From Dermanyssus gallinae (lineage: Eukaryota > Arthropoda > Arachnida > Mesostigmata > Dermanyssidae): a stretch of 64,000 bases of DNA. The stretch spans positions 19,453 through 83,452 of the forward strand of contig QVRM01002358.1 in assembly GCA_003439945.1 (NCBI GenBank). Direction: 5' to 3'. Below the pieces are notes generated by a model, which worked only from the letters and a program-made list of their open reading frames with translations, did not search any database and was not told the DNA's origin. Position numbers and translations under genes: made by a program. The number at the start of each line of letters is the position of its first letter. Within the stretch, counting starts at the first letter, position 1. Of the stretch, positions 1 through 11,045 are shown one piece after another.

Positions 1-123
1 GTTGGTACTCATGTCTCTCACTTATGCCGACAAGCTCGGCCATTTTGAATGTTCACTTAATTGTTGACAGCTGCTTTGCTTGCACGTGTTTTGGATCGTC
101 TTCGATTTTTACCTATTCAAAAA

Positions 124-1185
124 ATGGATCAAAGAACCTGTATCAAATTTTGTGTGAAAAACGAAATTAAGTGCGCGGATGCATTCCGAATGTTGACTGT
201 GGCATACGGAGAAGCTACCTTGGACCGAAGCAACGTTTATCGGTGGTACAAAATGTTCTCAGAAGGCCGAGAAGATGTGAACGACGAAGAGCGTGCCGGA
301 CGCCCGAGCACTTCAACAACAGACGAAAAAATTAATGAAGTGGAGAAAATGGTATTGGCCAATCGTCGAATCACCGTTAGAGAAGTTGCTGAGGACCTAA
401 ACATATCGATTGGCTCGTGCCATTCGATTTTTATCAATGATTTGGGCATGAGACGGGTCGCCGCGAAATTCGTACCAAAATTGCTCAATTGCGACCAAAA
501 ACAGCATCGCATGAACATTGCTAATGAGATGTTGGACTCTGTCCGCGACGACCCAGATTTGCTCCAGAGGGTCATAACTGGTGACGAATCGTGGGTTTAT
601 GGTTATGACGTGGAAACCAAAGCTCAATCATCTCAATGGAAGCTGCCGCACGAACCAAGACCGAAAAAAGCGCGCCAAGTTCGGTCGAATGTGAAAGTTT
701 TGCTGACAGTTTTCTTCGATTGCAGGGGCGTGGTGCATCATGAGTTCTTGCCACAGGGTAGAACGGTCAATAAGGAATATTACCTGCAAGTTATGCGCAA
801 TTTGCGCGAAGCAATCCGCCAGAAACGCCCGGATTTGTGGAAGAACAAAAATTGGCTTTTGCACCACGATAACGCCCCTGCTCACACATCGTTGCTTGTG
901 CGCGAGTTTTTGGCCAAAAACAACACACTAATGATGCCGCAGCCACCGTATTCCCCAGATCTGGCCCCCTGTGACTTTTTCTTGTTCCCTAAACTGAAGA
1001 GGCCCATGAAAGGACGACGTTACGCTACGCTTGACGAGATAAAGACGGCATCGAAGGAGAAGCTGAACAAGATAAAAAAAAATGGTTTTTTGAAGTGCTT
1101 CGAAGATTGGAAAAACCGTTGGCACAAGTGTATAATATCTCATGGGGATTACTTTGAAGGGGACAAAATAGATATTCATGAATAA
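124..1185 (+). CDS. mariner transposase (DD34D), intact
   Basis: A 353-residue DNA transposase that would cut and paste the element through its terminal repeats, acting in the nucleus. I chose the ATG at 124 because the protein then starts MDQRTCIKF, as expected for this subfamily; the upstream in-frame TTG at 61 has no family support. The N-terminal ~110 residues carry the paired helix-turn-helix DNA-binding region, with the WYKMFSEGRED and GRPST signatures. The catalytic triad is complete: D154 in TGDESW, D249 in HHDNAPAHT and D284 in SPDLAPCDFF. There are exactly 34 residues between the last two, which defines DD34D mariners. The length matches the usual 345-355 residues and there is no stop or frameshift. 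This makes it the youngest-looking transposase in the window and possibly functional. Assignment to the mellifera-like subfamily is from memory of motifs and is less certain. Confidence 0.95.
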   Translation: MDQRTCIKFCVKNEIKCADAFRMLTVAYGEATLDRSNVYRWYKMFSEGREDVNDEERAGRPSTSTTDEKINEVEKMVLANRRITVREVAEDLNISIGSCHSIFINDLGMRRVAAKFVPKLLNCDQKQHRMNIANEMLDSVRDDPDLLQRVITGDESWVYGYDVETKAQSSQWKLPHEPRPKKARQVRSNVKVLLTVFFDCRGVVHHEFLPQGRTVNKEYYLQVMRNLREAIRQKRPDLWKNKNWLLHHDNAPAHTSLLVREFLAKNNTLMMPQPPYSPDLAPCDFFLFPKLKRPMKGRRYATLDEIKTASKEKLNKIKKNGFLKCFEDWKNRWHKCIISHGDYFEGDKIDIHE

Positions 1186-1211
1186 ATGAATAATTTTTGA
1201 AAAAACACAAA

Positions 1212-1239
1212 CGTCGCGATACTTTTTGAACACATCTCG
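1212..1239 (+). repeat. 3' terminal inverted repeat of the mariner
   Basis: The segment includes GCGATACTTTTTGAACACAT and ends CTCG before TA. Its reverse complement has the form expected for the 5' terminus of this mariner type. It lies 26 bases after the transposase stop codon, a normal spacing. Confidence 0.75.
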
Positions 1240-1241
1240 TA

Positions 1242-2569
1242 TATATATATATACACTTGCATGGTTGCCGTATTCTGTCGACCCTCTTTGTAGCTTTATG
1301 ATAGAGGCTCTATATGTTTGCATCGGTTGTGTTTTTATTTATCGGACAGCGGCCCAGAAAAGCGTACTTGTATATCATCAATGTCAAACAGACGGTTCGC
1401 ACTTTGCAGTTGGGTGTCGCTCAGCCGGACCACTGCAACCTGCCTGCCTTTTCATTTACAGGCTCAACCCTACGAATAGTGTGGCAGGAGGTTACACAGG
1501 AGATTGGGCTTATTTGACGAGATTCATCTTTTCGATATGCCGTAAGCATTATTTTATTCTGATTGAGTATACTAAGCAGTCTCTCATTCTCTTAGCGGTT
1601 TTATGTGTCATGCTATTGCGACGGTAAATATTCTGAAACCGTGCAATATTATATATATATATATATATATACGCTGGAAAATCCATCACGGCGCTTTTCT
1701 GTGTGGGGGGTAAGATAGGGATTGAGACTCGGTTAGGGTTCTCCATACTACCCCCCCCCCCATCTTGCTGAATCATCATGCCGCCATTCTAAATCGAAGC
1801 TTCGGACTGTGTGTTCTTTTGTATCACGTCGTGATCGGTTGGCGACTGGCAGTCTCTAGTTCGCCCATCTTCGGAAACGATCTTCTTCGTTTGACGAAGA
1901 AGGCGCAAACCCAGCACAAACCGGGCGCAAACCCCAGTAGCCAATGCGCCCCGCCGCTAGCCCCGTGGTCTAACGACAGCCTACATTCAGCGCGACAACC
2001 GCGTCGAAAGACTGACTGCCCGCACCCCCAACCGACCGACGACCCCGATCCATGATGGTCTCTGCAGATCGTGCCTGACACTGACTTCTGAACAATGCGG
2101 TCCGATCTGGCGTCAAAACGAACACAATCAGCACCGTGTTCCGGTGTCCTCTGTCACTTCGATCATATCAATACTACAGCCAAAAAAAAACTGCTATTAC
2201 TAGTTACTACTACTGCTGCTGCTACTACTACTACTACAACAACTACTACTACTACTAATGAACGGCCGTGCCAAATGTTCGTGAACGCTGGCAGGCGAAC
2301 GGGTTGTCTTTGGTGACGGGCATATGTATCAAATCAAGGATAAGTGCAGCATGACCATCATGTTTTTGGATCGTTCCAAGCGATGATGCAGCGATACAGT
2401 AGTAGCAGCAACAAGGTGACGGACTCTAGGGCTCTTGGGTTTATTAACTTGTGTTTTTTTTTTTTTTTTTTTTTGGAGGAGGAGGGTGAATGCATTTACG
2501 CACGCTTTGAGTACGGAGTATTTCCGCTCTCGAGAGCAGTGTGGGGCTCGACCCTGGCGGTTGGATGTT
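1242..2569. other. no gene recognised; low-complexity tracts
   Basis: No convincing coding region. It contains a (TA)11 tract at 1649-1671, a C-run near 1749, a small hairpin (CTTCTTCG...CGAAGAAG) near 1880-1902, a GC-richer stretch at about 1900-2060, mixed CTG/CTA trinucleotide repeats at about 2202-2258 and a run of about 20 T at 2453-2474. The short ORFs here follow the repeats and are not supported. Confidence 0.6.
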
Positions 2570-3136
2570 GGTCCACCAAGACCACTACCCACTAAACACA
2601 CCTCCCCCCTTAAGCTTCACTCTCTAATGGCCCAGATATCCATAGAACAGTACTATGGGCCATTAGGAGATGTGGCGAGCGCCTAACGGATCATTTGGCC
2701 GAGGTCACTCACGGGTTCCCCCACCAGTCCGACGTGCTTGTCCCAACACCTGCGAACCCGTTTGATTACAAGCCACGTCATCTGTTGATGTCGTAAGCGC
2801 TATCCGTTCTCTTCTGTACCTGCCAAGCTCCGCTTTCTTTTTCATCACCGCAGTTGCCATTTCCTCGCCCAGCCTCCATGCCGATGCTGTGCTGCATATG
2901 TACTCTACAAACGTTCTCATGTTACTTTTCGGCGGGTCTGGTATCCCGACTCCTTGATTTCCTGCTTCTTTGGCCCATCTCAATCGTAGCAGCGCTATGG
3001 CGGTTGTTCTTGCCTGCTCTAGAGCTCGGCGTAAGTATAGCACAGGATTAAAAACATTTTTAACAAGATTGTTCTCATCTGATATGCTATCCTCCGTCCC
3101 GTACGGGCTTGGGATCGCTGTGAGGCACATATTCAA
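2570..3136 (-). mobile_element. R1-like LINE 3' end remnant
   Basis: Read on the minus strand this matches the end of the LINE at 25990-27120. Shared peptide pieces are TIALLR-like, PDPP, ELGR, ALTTS and ACNQTGSQ.LGQ.RR, and there is a shared non-coding stretch (GGAACCCGTGAGTGACC, TTAGGCGCT, AGAGTGAAG). Together they look like the C-terminus of a reverse transcriptase ORF plus its 3' untranslated region. Frames differ between the two copies, so both have decayed. The family label rests on the better-preserved reverse transcriptase part of the other copy. Confidence 0.6.
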
Positions 3137-3160
3137 TGCACCGAGGGCCGGACATGTTTA
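3076..3160 (-). repeat. dispersed ~85-bp repeat, copy 1
   Basis: The stretch CTATCCTCCGTCCCGTACGG...GGGCCGGACATGTTTAG recurs at about 38766-38850 (same orientation) and about 21285-21352 (opposite orientation). It overlaps the start of the R1-like remnant, so it may be part of that element or of a separate short element. Confidence 0.6.
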
Positions 3161-5264
3161 GATAACTATGATTCCCCAATGCTGCAATACAGATGTCGGT
3201 AGGAGTGCACTAATAATAATATTTATTATTATTATTATTGCTTGTCCTTCAATGTTCACTGGTTCAGATGACTACTGTACATTTTGCAATATTCCTCAAA
3301 AACTTCGCGGCGCTGACACGTCTGAAGTGGACCCGGTGTCAACAAAGCAATAGGCACGAAGTGGTTGCTTCTTGACAACTCGACATGCTTTCCTCACTTA
3401 CCGAACTTGCGTGTTCTGTGGCCTATCCACACCGGACAAAGCTGTGTCGAAAGCATGATAACGCCATGATGCACGAGACAGCTACATCCCAGACAAAGAT
3501 TTTGCCATGTGACCATAGAGACATGGTAACCCCATCAGGTCCTAACTCAATGCTTTTGCTCAGACCTATAGGCTCTAGTGGGGATGGTGTTGTTAGCTTT
3601 CTCAGTGCTTTTCCCACTTTAGTGGGGCTCAATTTGTTTTGTGAACCTGCCGAGTCATTTAGGCGTCTTAACGTGTGTAGACTAACGGGTCAGACTAGAC
3701 CAGTGGGTCAAACTACACGCATAAGGATGGCTCACAGACGGGACCACCTATCCTAATAGCCGACAGCGTGCAGTAGGAGTTAGGACCAAGCACGGTGCCA
3801 AGCTAAGTTTGAACCCTAAAACAATGCTGAGCTGCTGAATAAATAGCCCGTTCTCTTATTGATGTAAGGTCATTTGTGACATCCCTTGCCGGTATCTTAC
3901 GTCTATTAGTTCACGTGCTCTTTTAGAAAGTAAGGTCAAGCTGATCTCTAATCGTTGCATCTGCCAACGCAGACCATCCAAAGTGGCTCCACTTATAAAC
4001 GACAAAGATCTAACGGCCTCACGGACCTAAAGTACTTCAATCTTATAAAAATTAAGGGCCGGTTGTTGAAGTTGTTTTAAACGCTCTTGGTAAAGGGGGT
4101 GGGACACAAGAGCGTTTGGTCCGCAGTTCGGACTCCGTATGCGCTTCGCATGACGCGATTATGCCTGAAGACAGTAGGATCCGGGAGCCCGAACGAATGT
4201 CAATCAGTTTCTGCTAATTCCACCCTCGCTTGACGTACACTTTTTCATTTCTATTTACGCGGCGTATCTTGACGCTTGTGTTGAGTCCAGTTAAGTCGGC
4301 GACACCCTGTAGAGTCCAAAGATCTGTTCCAGTTATATCATTCTGAATTATATTGGTCAGCGTCAATTTTCGAGCTTTTTGACGAAATAATGACTAGCGA
4401 TGAGAGCATCTAGAGACGGTTCCAGCTTTTGAGGTCAAGGCTCGAGTTGAATTTGCTCAATGTTGCGGTGTATGCTGCGGCGCAGCATTATCTTGCTCCA
4501 CGGGGTGTGAATGTGGTAAATCTTATTTTTTTGCGGGCATGAGTCAGAACCTGTAATGATTCAGATCAGATGAAATGTCAGGGTCTGAGATGAAATGTCT
4601 ATGAATATTTGGGTCCGGATTGTTACCTATAGGAAGATTTCGAGGAGGAGTCGGGCAGTGGAACTGATTTATATTCGTTTTTAATCTTTTAGGGGTTCTT
4701 GCACGACGACTACCCTGTGTAAACATTTGTTGCTCTTAGCTAAAGCTCTGTGTAGGGAAGCCCTGAGGAGCTCAAATTTGCAGTATAGTTGTACGACACA
4801 TCCCTCATTCGTGTTACTGCGCCTTGCCCTGGTGTTTTTTCCTGGCCCAGATGCAGAATCTACGGGCTAACGCAATCTGTTTGTTTCCCCATTTCGTTGG
4901 TGAGGGAACAACAACAACGCACTAACTTTCCTTCCCGATTGCCCGACTATTTCTTGAAACTGGTTCACCATATTTCTACAAGTTTTTCCTATGGCTGAGC
5001 CAGCCGAGGTTCCCTTTCTTGTTTTAGGAAGCCGGAGGAGACTCTCTCTCGGAACGCTCGTTTTGAAGTAGGATATGTTACTGTACGCATCGTTTCCTCG
5101 ACAAAAGCTCAGGTACGTAAAATAAAATCGTTTATGACTTCTATCTGTCGAGTGTTTCTGTCATTCAGTTTTTACGCAACTCTCCACCGTTCATCGACAC
5201 GTTTTGCTCTCTCTCTCTTTCTCTCTGTCTGTCTCTAACTGTATTCCGTCCCCTCATACGGACC
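3161..5264. other. no gene recognised
   Basis: No coding similarity seen. It contains an AAT/ATT tract at 3211-3240, a perfect 11-bp stem (AAACGCTCTTG at 4079-4089 with CAAGAGCGTTT at 4107-4117), a small ATGCG/CGCAT hairpin near 4139-4151, and a CT-rich tract at about 5206-5238. Confidence 0.6.
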
Positions 5265-5280
5265 TCTCATCTTACTACTA
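5265..5280. repeat. target-site duplication of SINE A, left copy
   Basis: TCTCATCTTACTACTA, identical to 5465-5480 on the other side of the SINE. Confidence 0.88.
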
Positions 5281-5464
5281 AGTAAAGTTTTCGGGCTGAC
5301 CCTCAGCCAAGATTTAACGCCCACAGAACTGTTCTTCACATTGCTTCATAGACGGACGACCCCCATAAATACAAATGTGCAATGGTAGGGCTCGAACCAG
5401 CGCACCTACGTGTCTTCTCCGGCTGCGAGGCGCAGACTTAATCCACCACGCCACCAAGCTCGAC
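5281..5464 (-). mobile_element. tRNA-derived SINE, family A, copy 1
   Basis: On the minus strand the unit begins GTCGAGC, has a box-A-like element (about GTGGATTAAGTCTGCGCC) and a box-B-like element (GGTTCGAGCCC), followed by a tRNA-unrelated body ending TGGCTGAGGGTCAGCCCGAA. It is nearly identical to 62606-62790 and related to 29487-29680. The insertion is framed by a perfect 16-bp direct repeat, TCTCATCTTACTACTA, at 5265-5280 and 5465-5480, the hallmark of LINE-driven retrotransposition. Internal pol III promoter function is inferred from the boxes. Confidence 0.88.
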
Positions 5465-5480
5465 TCTCATCTTACTACTA
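5465..5480. repeat. target-site duplication of SINE A, right copy
   Basis: TCTCATCTTACTACTA, identical to 5265-5280. Confidence 0.88.
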
Positions 5481-6572
5481 GCACTACCACAACCACTATT
5501 ATGGCACTGACCGTTCTTGGCGTGACTTGCTTTACCTATTATATTCTCATCATCAGCAAGTGCCACATGTATGTGTACGTACGCATGCATGTGGCACGTA
5601 CATTGGATAATGACAGGAACGACGATATACATATAGCAACTCAGACGGCCACACGGAACCCGCACGCCCGTCGAGGAATGTCCAGTTTCGGTTCGGCGAC
5701 AAACTAACTGCACAAACACTGTGGCCGCGGCTTCGCAAAAGCAAACAAAAAATATTTGGCCCTCTCTTTGGCCGATGGCTGCACTAATCAGCCAGATGAA
5801 GAGAAGCAAGAACAGTGCTGGCAAACAACACAAAAGCTGCCGACCTACCGTCGGCGGCCTTGGTGATTGCAGCGACTCACACGTCTACACGAGGAATTCG
5901 TGCCCTCGCCAAGGGTGCGTGGACGAAAGGACCGTTTTGATGATGGCGGCACGCATTCAAGCACGTGAACACGTGGCCACAATATGACTCACGACGAGTA
6001 GGATGATGGTGATACGTGTATAGCAGCGAATGGCTCTCAGTCTATCATCGCCATTACCATCACCATGATCATCATCATCTGGGCAAATGTTCAACGGCCG
6101 AGTAGACATTGCGTAGATTGCATTGATGAGATGCAGCCAGGCGAAACAAGGGCGTTACGTCTCATACGCAATAGCATATCAGTTCGGCGGCCATGAGCTC
6201 ACCAAGCCGCTATTGGAAGACTGGAAATCGGGCACGACAACCCGCAGAAGAAGCGTTCAGCGACGGAAACGCGTCGACCGTGACATGATAAGACAGGCAC
6301 GCAATTGCATGCACATACACCCACACGCACACATCTATGCATACGTGTACACACGTAGATCTTACAGATACGCCCGCATCGCTCTATTCGAACGGCTCCC
6401 TTCTTTATCGCCGCCACCGCTGCCGCCGCATTCCACAACGTCGATCATCATTACCAACAACTATCTAAGGCGTGTGTTGTAACTATATACACGCATGAAT
6501 AGACAGGCAGAGAACCGCCAGACTAATTCGGTGGCCGTGATTAGAATCTGCTATTATAGTGGCGCCCAGTTC

Positions 6573-6574
<2 letters not shown>
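5481..6574. other. no gene recognised; inverted repeat and GC-richer DNA
   Basis: Short ORFs only, none with recognisable domains. A near-perfect inverted repeat centred on TACGTACG lies at about 5565-5596 (CCACATG...CATGTGG). About 5700-6440 is somewhat richer in G+C than its flanks. CAT/ATC-rich DNA lies at about 6040-6085 and CA-rich DNA at 6310-6360. Confidence 0.5.

Positions 6575-6631
<57 letters not shown>
6575..6631. repeat. (TA)n microsatellite
   Basis: About 28 TA units with two TG interruptions near the right end. Confidence 0.95.
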
Positions 6632-7194
6632 GTATACGTAATCATAAAAGGACGTGATTTGGAACTCGATTGAAATCTTTACCGATTGGACAAAGCTTTT
6701 ACATGGGTTACATATAGGAATACTAGTATAAACGGTAGTACTCTGGTCTAAATAATATTTTATTGGTATAAATCACATGCCTTCCACCGTGCATCAAATA
6801 GCGACAGGTTACCGCATACGCAATAACTGATCTACAATAATTAGTCTCCACTACGATTAACTAGAACAACAGTATCAACACCTGGTATTAATTAATAGAT
6901 GGCGAGATTTAAGGTCATCACTACTAATAATATAAGTTAACACATAATGTCACTGCTAAAAGTATTAATTAAGTATTTATCACTGCTAATAATAAAAAAA
7001 TAGAGATACGGAAACGGAGGGAGATGGTAGCTGCCTTGGGCACACGTTGTCAAGTGGCAGCTGCTTTAATATTGAAAATAATAAAAACAAATTATTAGAG
7101 TTAATTTTAACAGTAATTACAATTGAAGGTTTCATCTCAGAGACCCAGAGCACGTCACATTTGACTGCCTGTCAGCTCTACTCAGGGCAGCCAT
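6632..7194. other. AT-rich stretch; possible 3' tail of the I-like LINE
   Basis: No coding region. Three TCACTRCTA-like motifs recur between about 6918 and 6990 next to AATAAT-rich sequence. Because the I-like LINE to the right reads leftwards into this stretch, part of it may be that element's 3' untranslated tail. The exact end was not found. Confidence 0.4.
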
Positions 7195-7357
7195 ATATCA
7201 TTCATTTAGACAATTAATTCAGCATTTTTAACAAATTGTAAGAGTTCCTCTATATATTGGTCTTTCATACGAATAGTAAGTTGGCTTGCATCGACTTGAT
7301 CAGCAGCTACAGCGTTCTCTCATACTTTCCGCTCAGTATCGTATTTTTTACATTTAT

Positions 7358-8170
7358 CTAGGACATGCAATATATCATCGTGTACCGAACATACATCACA
7401 TAGCGGGCTTTGCGCAACTTAATGTGGAACCTGTTGCTCTGCGTCATCCCTTTAGCGCAACGTAGCCTGTGAATAGTAACCGCTTCTCTTCTGGAACAGG
7501 GCATCATCAAGCCTTTTCGCCGTGGTGTAATCTGCATCGTGTCCCTTTTAGTTGTAGTTCCCTGCCTCCTCCAAGTCTCATAGTGCTTATCTTGGGCTTC
7601 TTTCCTAGCTTTCAAGACAGTTTTACCAAGGGATATTGCTAATTCTCCTTTGTTTACAAGCAGACCTCGTTTCGCGAGTGCATCAGCCACCTCGTTTCTG
7701 TAAATGCCTACATGGGAGGGTGCCCACTGTAGCTCTACAGGTTGGCCTAGATAACTTATAACCTTGATGATAGATTCCACTAGAGATGAGGCGGGTCCTG
7801 ACGGATCTGCAGCCCGGATGCTCGAGATGGCGGCACGCGAGTCACTAACGATCACGACCCTTTTATTTGATGGCTCCTTCAGTTCCTGCAGCAATGCTTC
7901 AGATATTGCTATTAGCTCGGCCGAAGTTGACCTGTTGCAGTTGACGATATGCTTGCTGATTTCCATGTTGTCGTTGATTCGGAAAACACCTGCTCTTCCC
8001 GCAGATCCATCCACCGATCCGTCCGTGAAGTATATATGTGCGCTATCCACTGATATGTTGTCGTGGTGGCTCTTTTTCGATGATATACCTTCTATTGATA
8101 GCCGAGTCGACAAGTTTTTGACTGTCGATACGTCAAATACATGAGACCCGGTACCAGCAGAGGTTCTCAA
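7358..8170 (-). pseudogene. LINE ORF2 C-terminal part: RNase H domain
   Basis: This 270-residue open stretch is the RNase H end of the I-like ORF2, which in such elements degrades the RNA template during reverse transcription. The four acidic catalytic residues can be seen in order: D in YFTDGS (near residue 50), E in STSAELIAI (near 85), D in VIVSDSRAA (near 110) and D in NEVADALAK (near 160). QWAPSHVGI is the conserved RNase H1 region before the last one. Near 7400 the frame is lost. In a neighbouring frame the expected CCHC finger appears as CDVCSVHDDILHVLDKC, so the true C-terminus ended nearer 7195. The N-terminal side joins the RT fragment across a frame change at about 8167. Confidence 0.85.
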
Positions 8171-8640
8171 AACGAGTCTGAGTCCCGCAGTAGTCTGAAG
8201 GCCATGGTATTCACCCTTTTCTCAAATATACTTAAGATGAGACTGTGCCTGCTGCGGCACAGTCTCAGAAGGTGACATTCTAAGATGAATTGTCTATTTA
8301 ATTCCGCGGGCATAATACCGCATTCTGACAACACAGCTCTAGTACATGTCATAGAGAGAAGTCCTAATGCTATTCTACCACACTGAGCAACAGCAGAGTC
8401 TATCACTCCATAGTCCTTTTTTGTTAATCGAGGCATTGCGCCAAGGGAATAGTTAATCTTTGATCTTAACAGTGCGACTGCTAGTTTCATCGCCGTATCT
8501 GGTTTGATTCCCCAAGAAGTTCCACAAGTGTTTTTCAGCATATTCGCCACTCGCTCGCCCTTTTCCTTGATGATGTCGAGTTCTCTGTTCCATTTGCAGT
8601 TATCTTGAAATGTCACTCCCAGAAATCTCACCTGGCTCAC
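8167..8640 (-). pseudogene. LINE ORF2: RT thumb and connection region
   Basis: The fragment begins at SQVRFLGVTF, the usual motif after the reverse transcriptase palm (YLGV/FLGV box), and continues with KINYSLGAMPRL and LLSMTCTRAVLSECGIMPAE, typical of the thumb in I/Jockey-type elements. The listed start codon is an artefact: the frame is open a little further upstream (about 8672). It is one frame away from both neighbours, so the ORF is broken at each side. Confidence 0.8.
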
Positions 8641-8675
8641 TTGCTCAATCTCAGCAGAAGCTTCTTTTTTTAGTT

Positions 8676-9107
8676 TTAAGTTTTACAAGGCTCAATGGAG
8701 GGTCTCAGAGCTCCTAAGGACGATACGATTTTTCTTAAGGTCAGTTGCAGTTCCATCACTGCGATTGGATTAATCGTGCGACCCTTGAGGCGAATCCAAA
8801 GTGCACCGTCGTTAGAGTATTGAGACAACTTAAAATGCTCCGGTATGACATCAGCCAGCCCAGCTAGTGTCATGACAAACAGTACTGGAGAAAGTACTCC
8901 TCCCTGAGGGAGGCCGACATTACCAAGAGTCTTTACCTCCGTGTGTGTTCCCTTGCACCGGATTGACATGCTACGATCTTTCAGGAATGTCACAATCAAT
9001 TTGAAGATAGCGCTACTAGGTTTTAATCCTGCTTTTATCAAATTAGTGACAACGGCAGTGTGATCGAGGTTGTTATAGGCTCCTTCGACGTCGAAGAACA
9101 CGGCCAT
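8676..9107 (-). pseudogene. LINE ORF2: RT palm with mutated active site
   Basis: Reverse transcriptase palm. VFFDVEGAYNNLDH is the first catalytic-Asp motif and GLPQGGVLSPVLF is the conserved LPQG box. The expected YADD/FADD metal-binding motif reads YSND (near 8815): one of the two catalytic aspartates has become asparagine, which alone should abolish polymerisation. The upstream part of the protein continues in another frame from 9107, so a single-base frameshift separates it from the finger domain. Confidence 0.85.
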
Positions 9108-10123
9108 GACATGATCCCTCTGGCGACTGCTTCTTCGATATCAGTAGCTAGATCCAGAATATTAACTTGGGCCGATCGTAGTGGCCTATAGGCGGACATA
9201 TTATCCGTTAATGTTCCTTTATTCTGTAATAATGTAAGCAAGCGGCGGAGAATCATGCGTTCCAAAAGCTTTCCGACATGGGACGTCTCAACTATCACCC
9301 TATTTGAGCCTAATTGTGATCGCGGTCTACCTTGTTTCAGAATTGGTACCCCTTTCCCAGGTTTCCACTCAGTTGGAAATTCTCCTCTTTTGAAGATAGC
9401 ATTCAGATCACAAAGAAGAAGGTCTTTCCTGGTATTGTCTAGTGACCTCAGTTGCTTGTTGCTGATGCCATCGGGGCCCAGGGCACTTCTTGCGTTGGCA
9501 GTGGCCAATGCCAGATCTAGCTCCCACCTTGTGAAATCGCAATCAGTATCAGTAGCGTTTTTATCGCATGCGCGCTGTGCAGGTGGTTCAGTGACAGTAC
9601 CTGGAGTTTCTCCTGTGTCGGGCGTGGCCGCTGTTTTTATTGCCCCGTCATACATATAATTGAGTATAGTTTGCAATGACTTTCCCGTTGATCGACAGAC
9701 TGCAAACAGCGGACATTTTGGTTGGGTTTCGGCCGTTGACTTAATCCAGCTCCATGCCTCTCCCAACCCTGTGTTGACGCCTAGCTGTTTGATGAACTTC
9801 TCTTCAAGTCTTTTTCGCAAGTCAGCAGAGTATGAATTTATGTCTTTCATTACTGATGCCAACATCGAGTAATCGGACAGCCAGCCATGTTTCTTGAATC
9901 TCCTCTTTAGACGCTTTACCTCCTGCAGTAGACCAGCAAGTTTGATGTCCGGTGGTGGTAGATATGGAGGAACCCTGACTCGCTTGGTAGCCATCTTGTG
10001 GAATTTTCTGATGGCAGTACTAACTTCGTTTCCGGCAGAGAGACGTTTTCTAACATATTTTTTATATCTCCTCCAGTCAGTAATGCAAGTCCATCTCCAC
10101 TTTTTGCCATTATCTGCTCTCAA
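9038..10123 (-). pseudogene. LINE ORF2: linker and RT fingers
   Basis: The first ~190 residues form a basic linker rich in Lys/Arg (KKYVRKRL, RLKRRFKKHGW), as found between endonuclease and RT in I-like elements. The finger motifs follow: RWELDLALATANARSALGPDGI (the PGPDGI-type box), FPTEWKPGKGVPILKQG, and a YRPI-like position that reads NRVIVETSHVGKLLERMI. The motif after AYRPLRSAQ leads into the palm, but the frame changes at about 9105. Upstream, only NDGSPTF-like residues of the endonuclease remain before ORF1. Confidence 0.82.
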
Positions 10124-10249
10124 CTACAGGTAGCACCGAGCATGATCTGAGAAGGTGGCGCTGTCTTCAATTTCTATAGGGAAGTAATCTGTCGCATAAA
10201 CGTTGGGCTGCCATCATTCATAATGGTGTGGTTTTTTGTCTCACGGTTG

Positions 10250-11045
10250 TTAAACAGATCTTCCCCGCGTTTGGTTACATTTGCACTGACGAGCCACATC
10301 TGGGTGTTCATCTAGCCAGGGTCTTACGAAGAATTTTATGCCAGACCGGAAGGTCCGTAGTGTTGTCACACCAAGACTAATTTCTTCAGACGAGGGAGGT
10401 GTCTGTTTTGAAGTTGCGGGTGACACAATATTCGTCCGTGATTTGTTCTTCTTCCTGGGCGCTGGAATAGGTGGCATATTGCAAACTACTCGCCTTTCCC
10501 CTTCTGGAAGAACTTGTACCAACTGTCTTTTTACTACACTCGCCCAAGTTGGTGTACCGGAAGTTTGGTCATTGCTAGGCGGAGGACATACCTCGATAAT
10601 TTTCATCGGCATTGCCATCTGCCGCTCAATAGCTTGAGTGTGTCGTGTTTGCTGAGCTTTGCTCCACGCTTGAAAGACAGAACACTGGGAACTTCCTGAT
10701 GGGTGGTCCTTGTGGCAGTTCACACAGCGAGGTTTATTATTTGTGCACTCTGCTATTAAATGACCTGTTTTACCACAGCGCCTGCATAGTTTTTCCAGTT
10801 TTACTAGTGCATGCGGCCGCCTTATGATCATATTTTGAGACATATTAGGCATTGCATTGTCGACGATCTCAATGTTACCGGCAGGATTTCCCCGCAGAAT
10901 TCAATGTGGCTCTTGATTTCCCCACTGAACTTGATATCCAGTTTGCATGTGTTACGTCTGGCTTTTTTATTATGGCGTTGTATTGAACTCTTCGCAGCTC
11001 TGCCACACCTTGATCATGAAGTACACCCGCCACTTCGTCGTCACT
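10250..11045 (-). pseudogene. LINE ORF1 C-terminal half with zinc knuckles
   Basis: A gag-like RNA-binding protein of the I-like LINE. Two CCHC knuckles are visible in the best open part (10852-10250): CRRCGKTGHLIAEC and CVNCHKDHPSGSSQC. The C-terminal part is Pro/Lys/Ser-rich. The reading frame continues upstream of the ATG at 10852 to about 10985 (IKFSGEIKSHIEFCGE) and then in a second frame to 11045 (EVAGVLHDQGVAELRRV). That last motif matches the region before the knuckles in other ORF1 proteins. The gene is cut at 11046 by the inserted LINE. Confidence 0.8.

Larger units (their letters stand above)
1..1241 (+). mobile_element. mariner DNA transposon, 5' end cut by window edge
   Basis: The block holds an uninterrupted mariner transposase gene and, downstream, a mariner-style terminal inverted repeat at about 1212-1239 followed by a TA dinucleotide (1240-1241), the expected target site. 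The matching 5' inverted repeat is not seen and should lie just before base 1. Positions 1-123 are the 5' untranslated part. The element is followed directly by a short (TA)n tract. Seen: ORF, 3' repeat, TA. Inferred: the element is otherwise full length. Confidence 0.9.
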
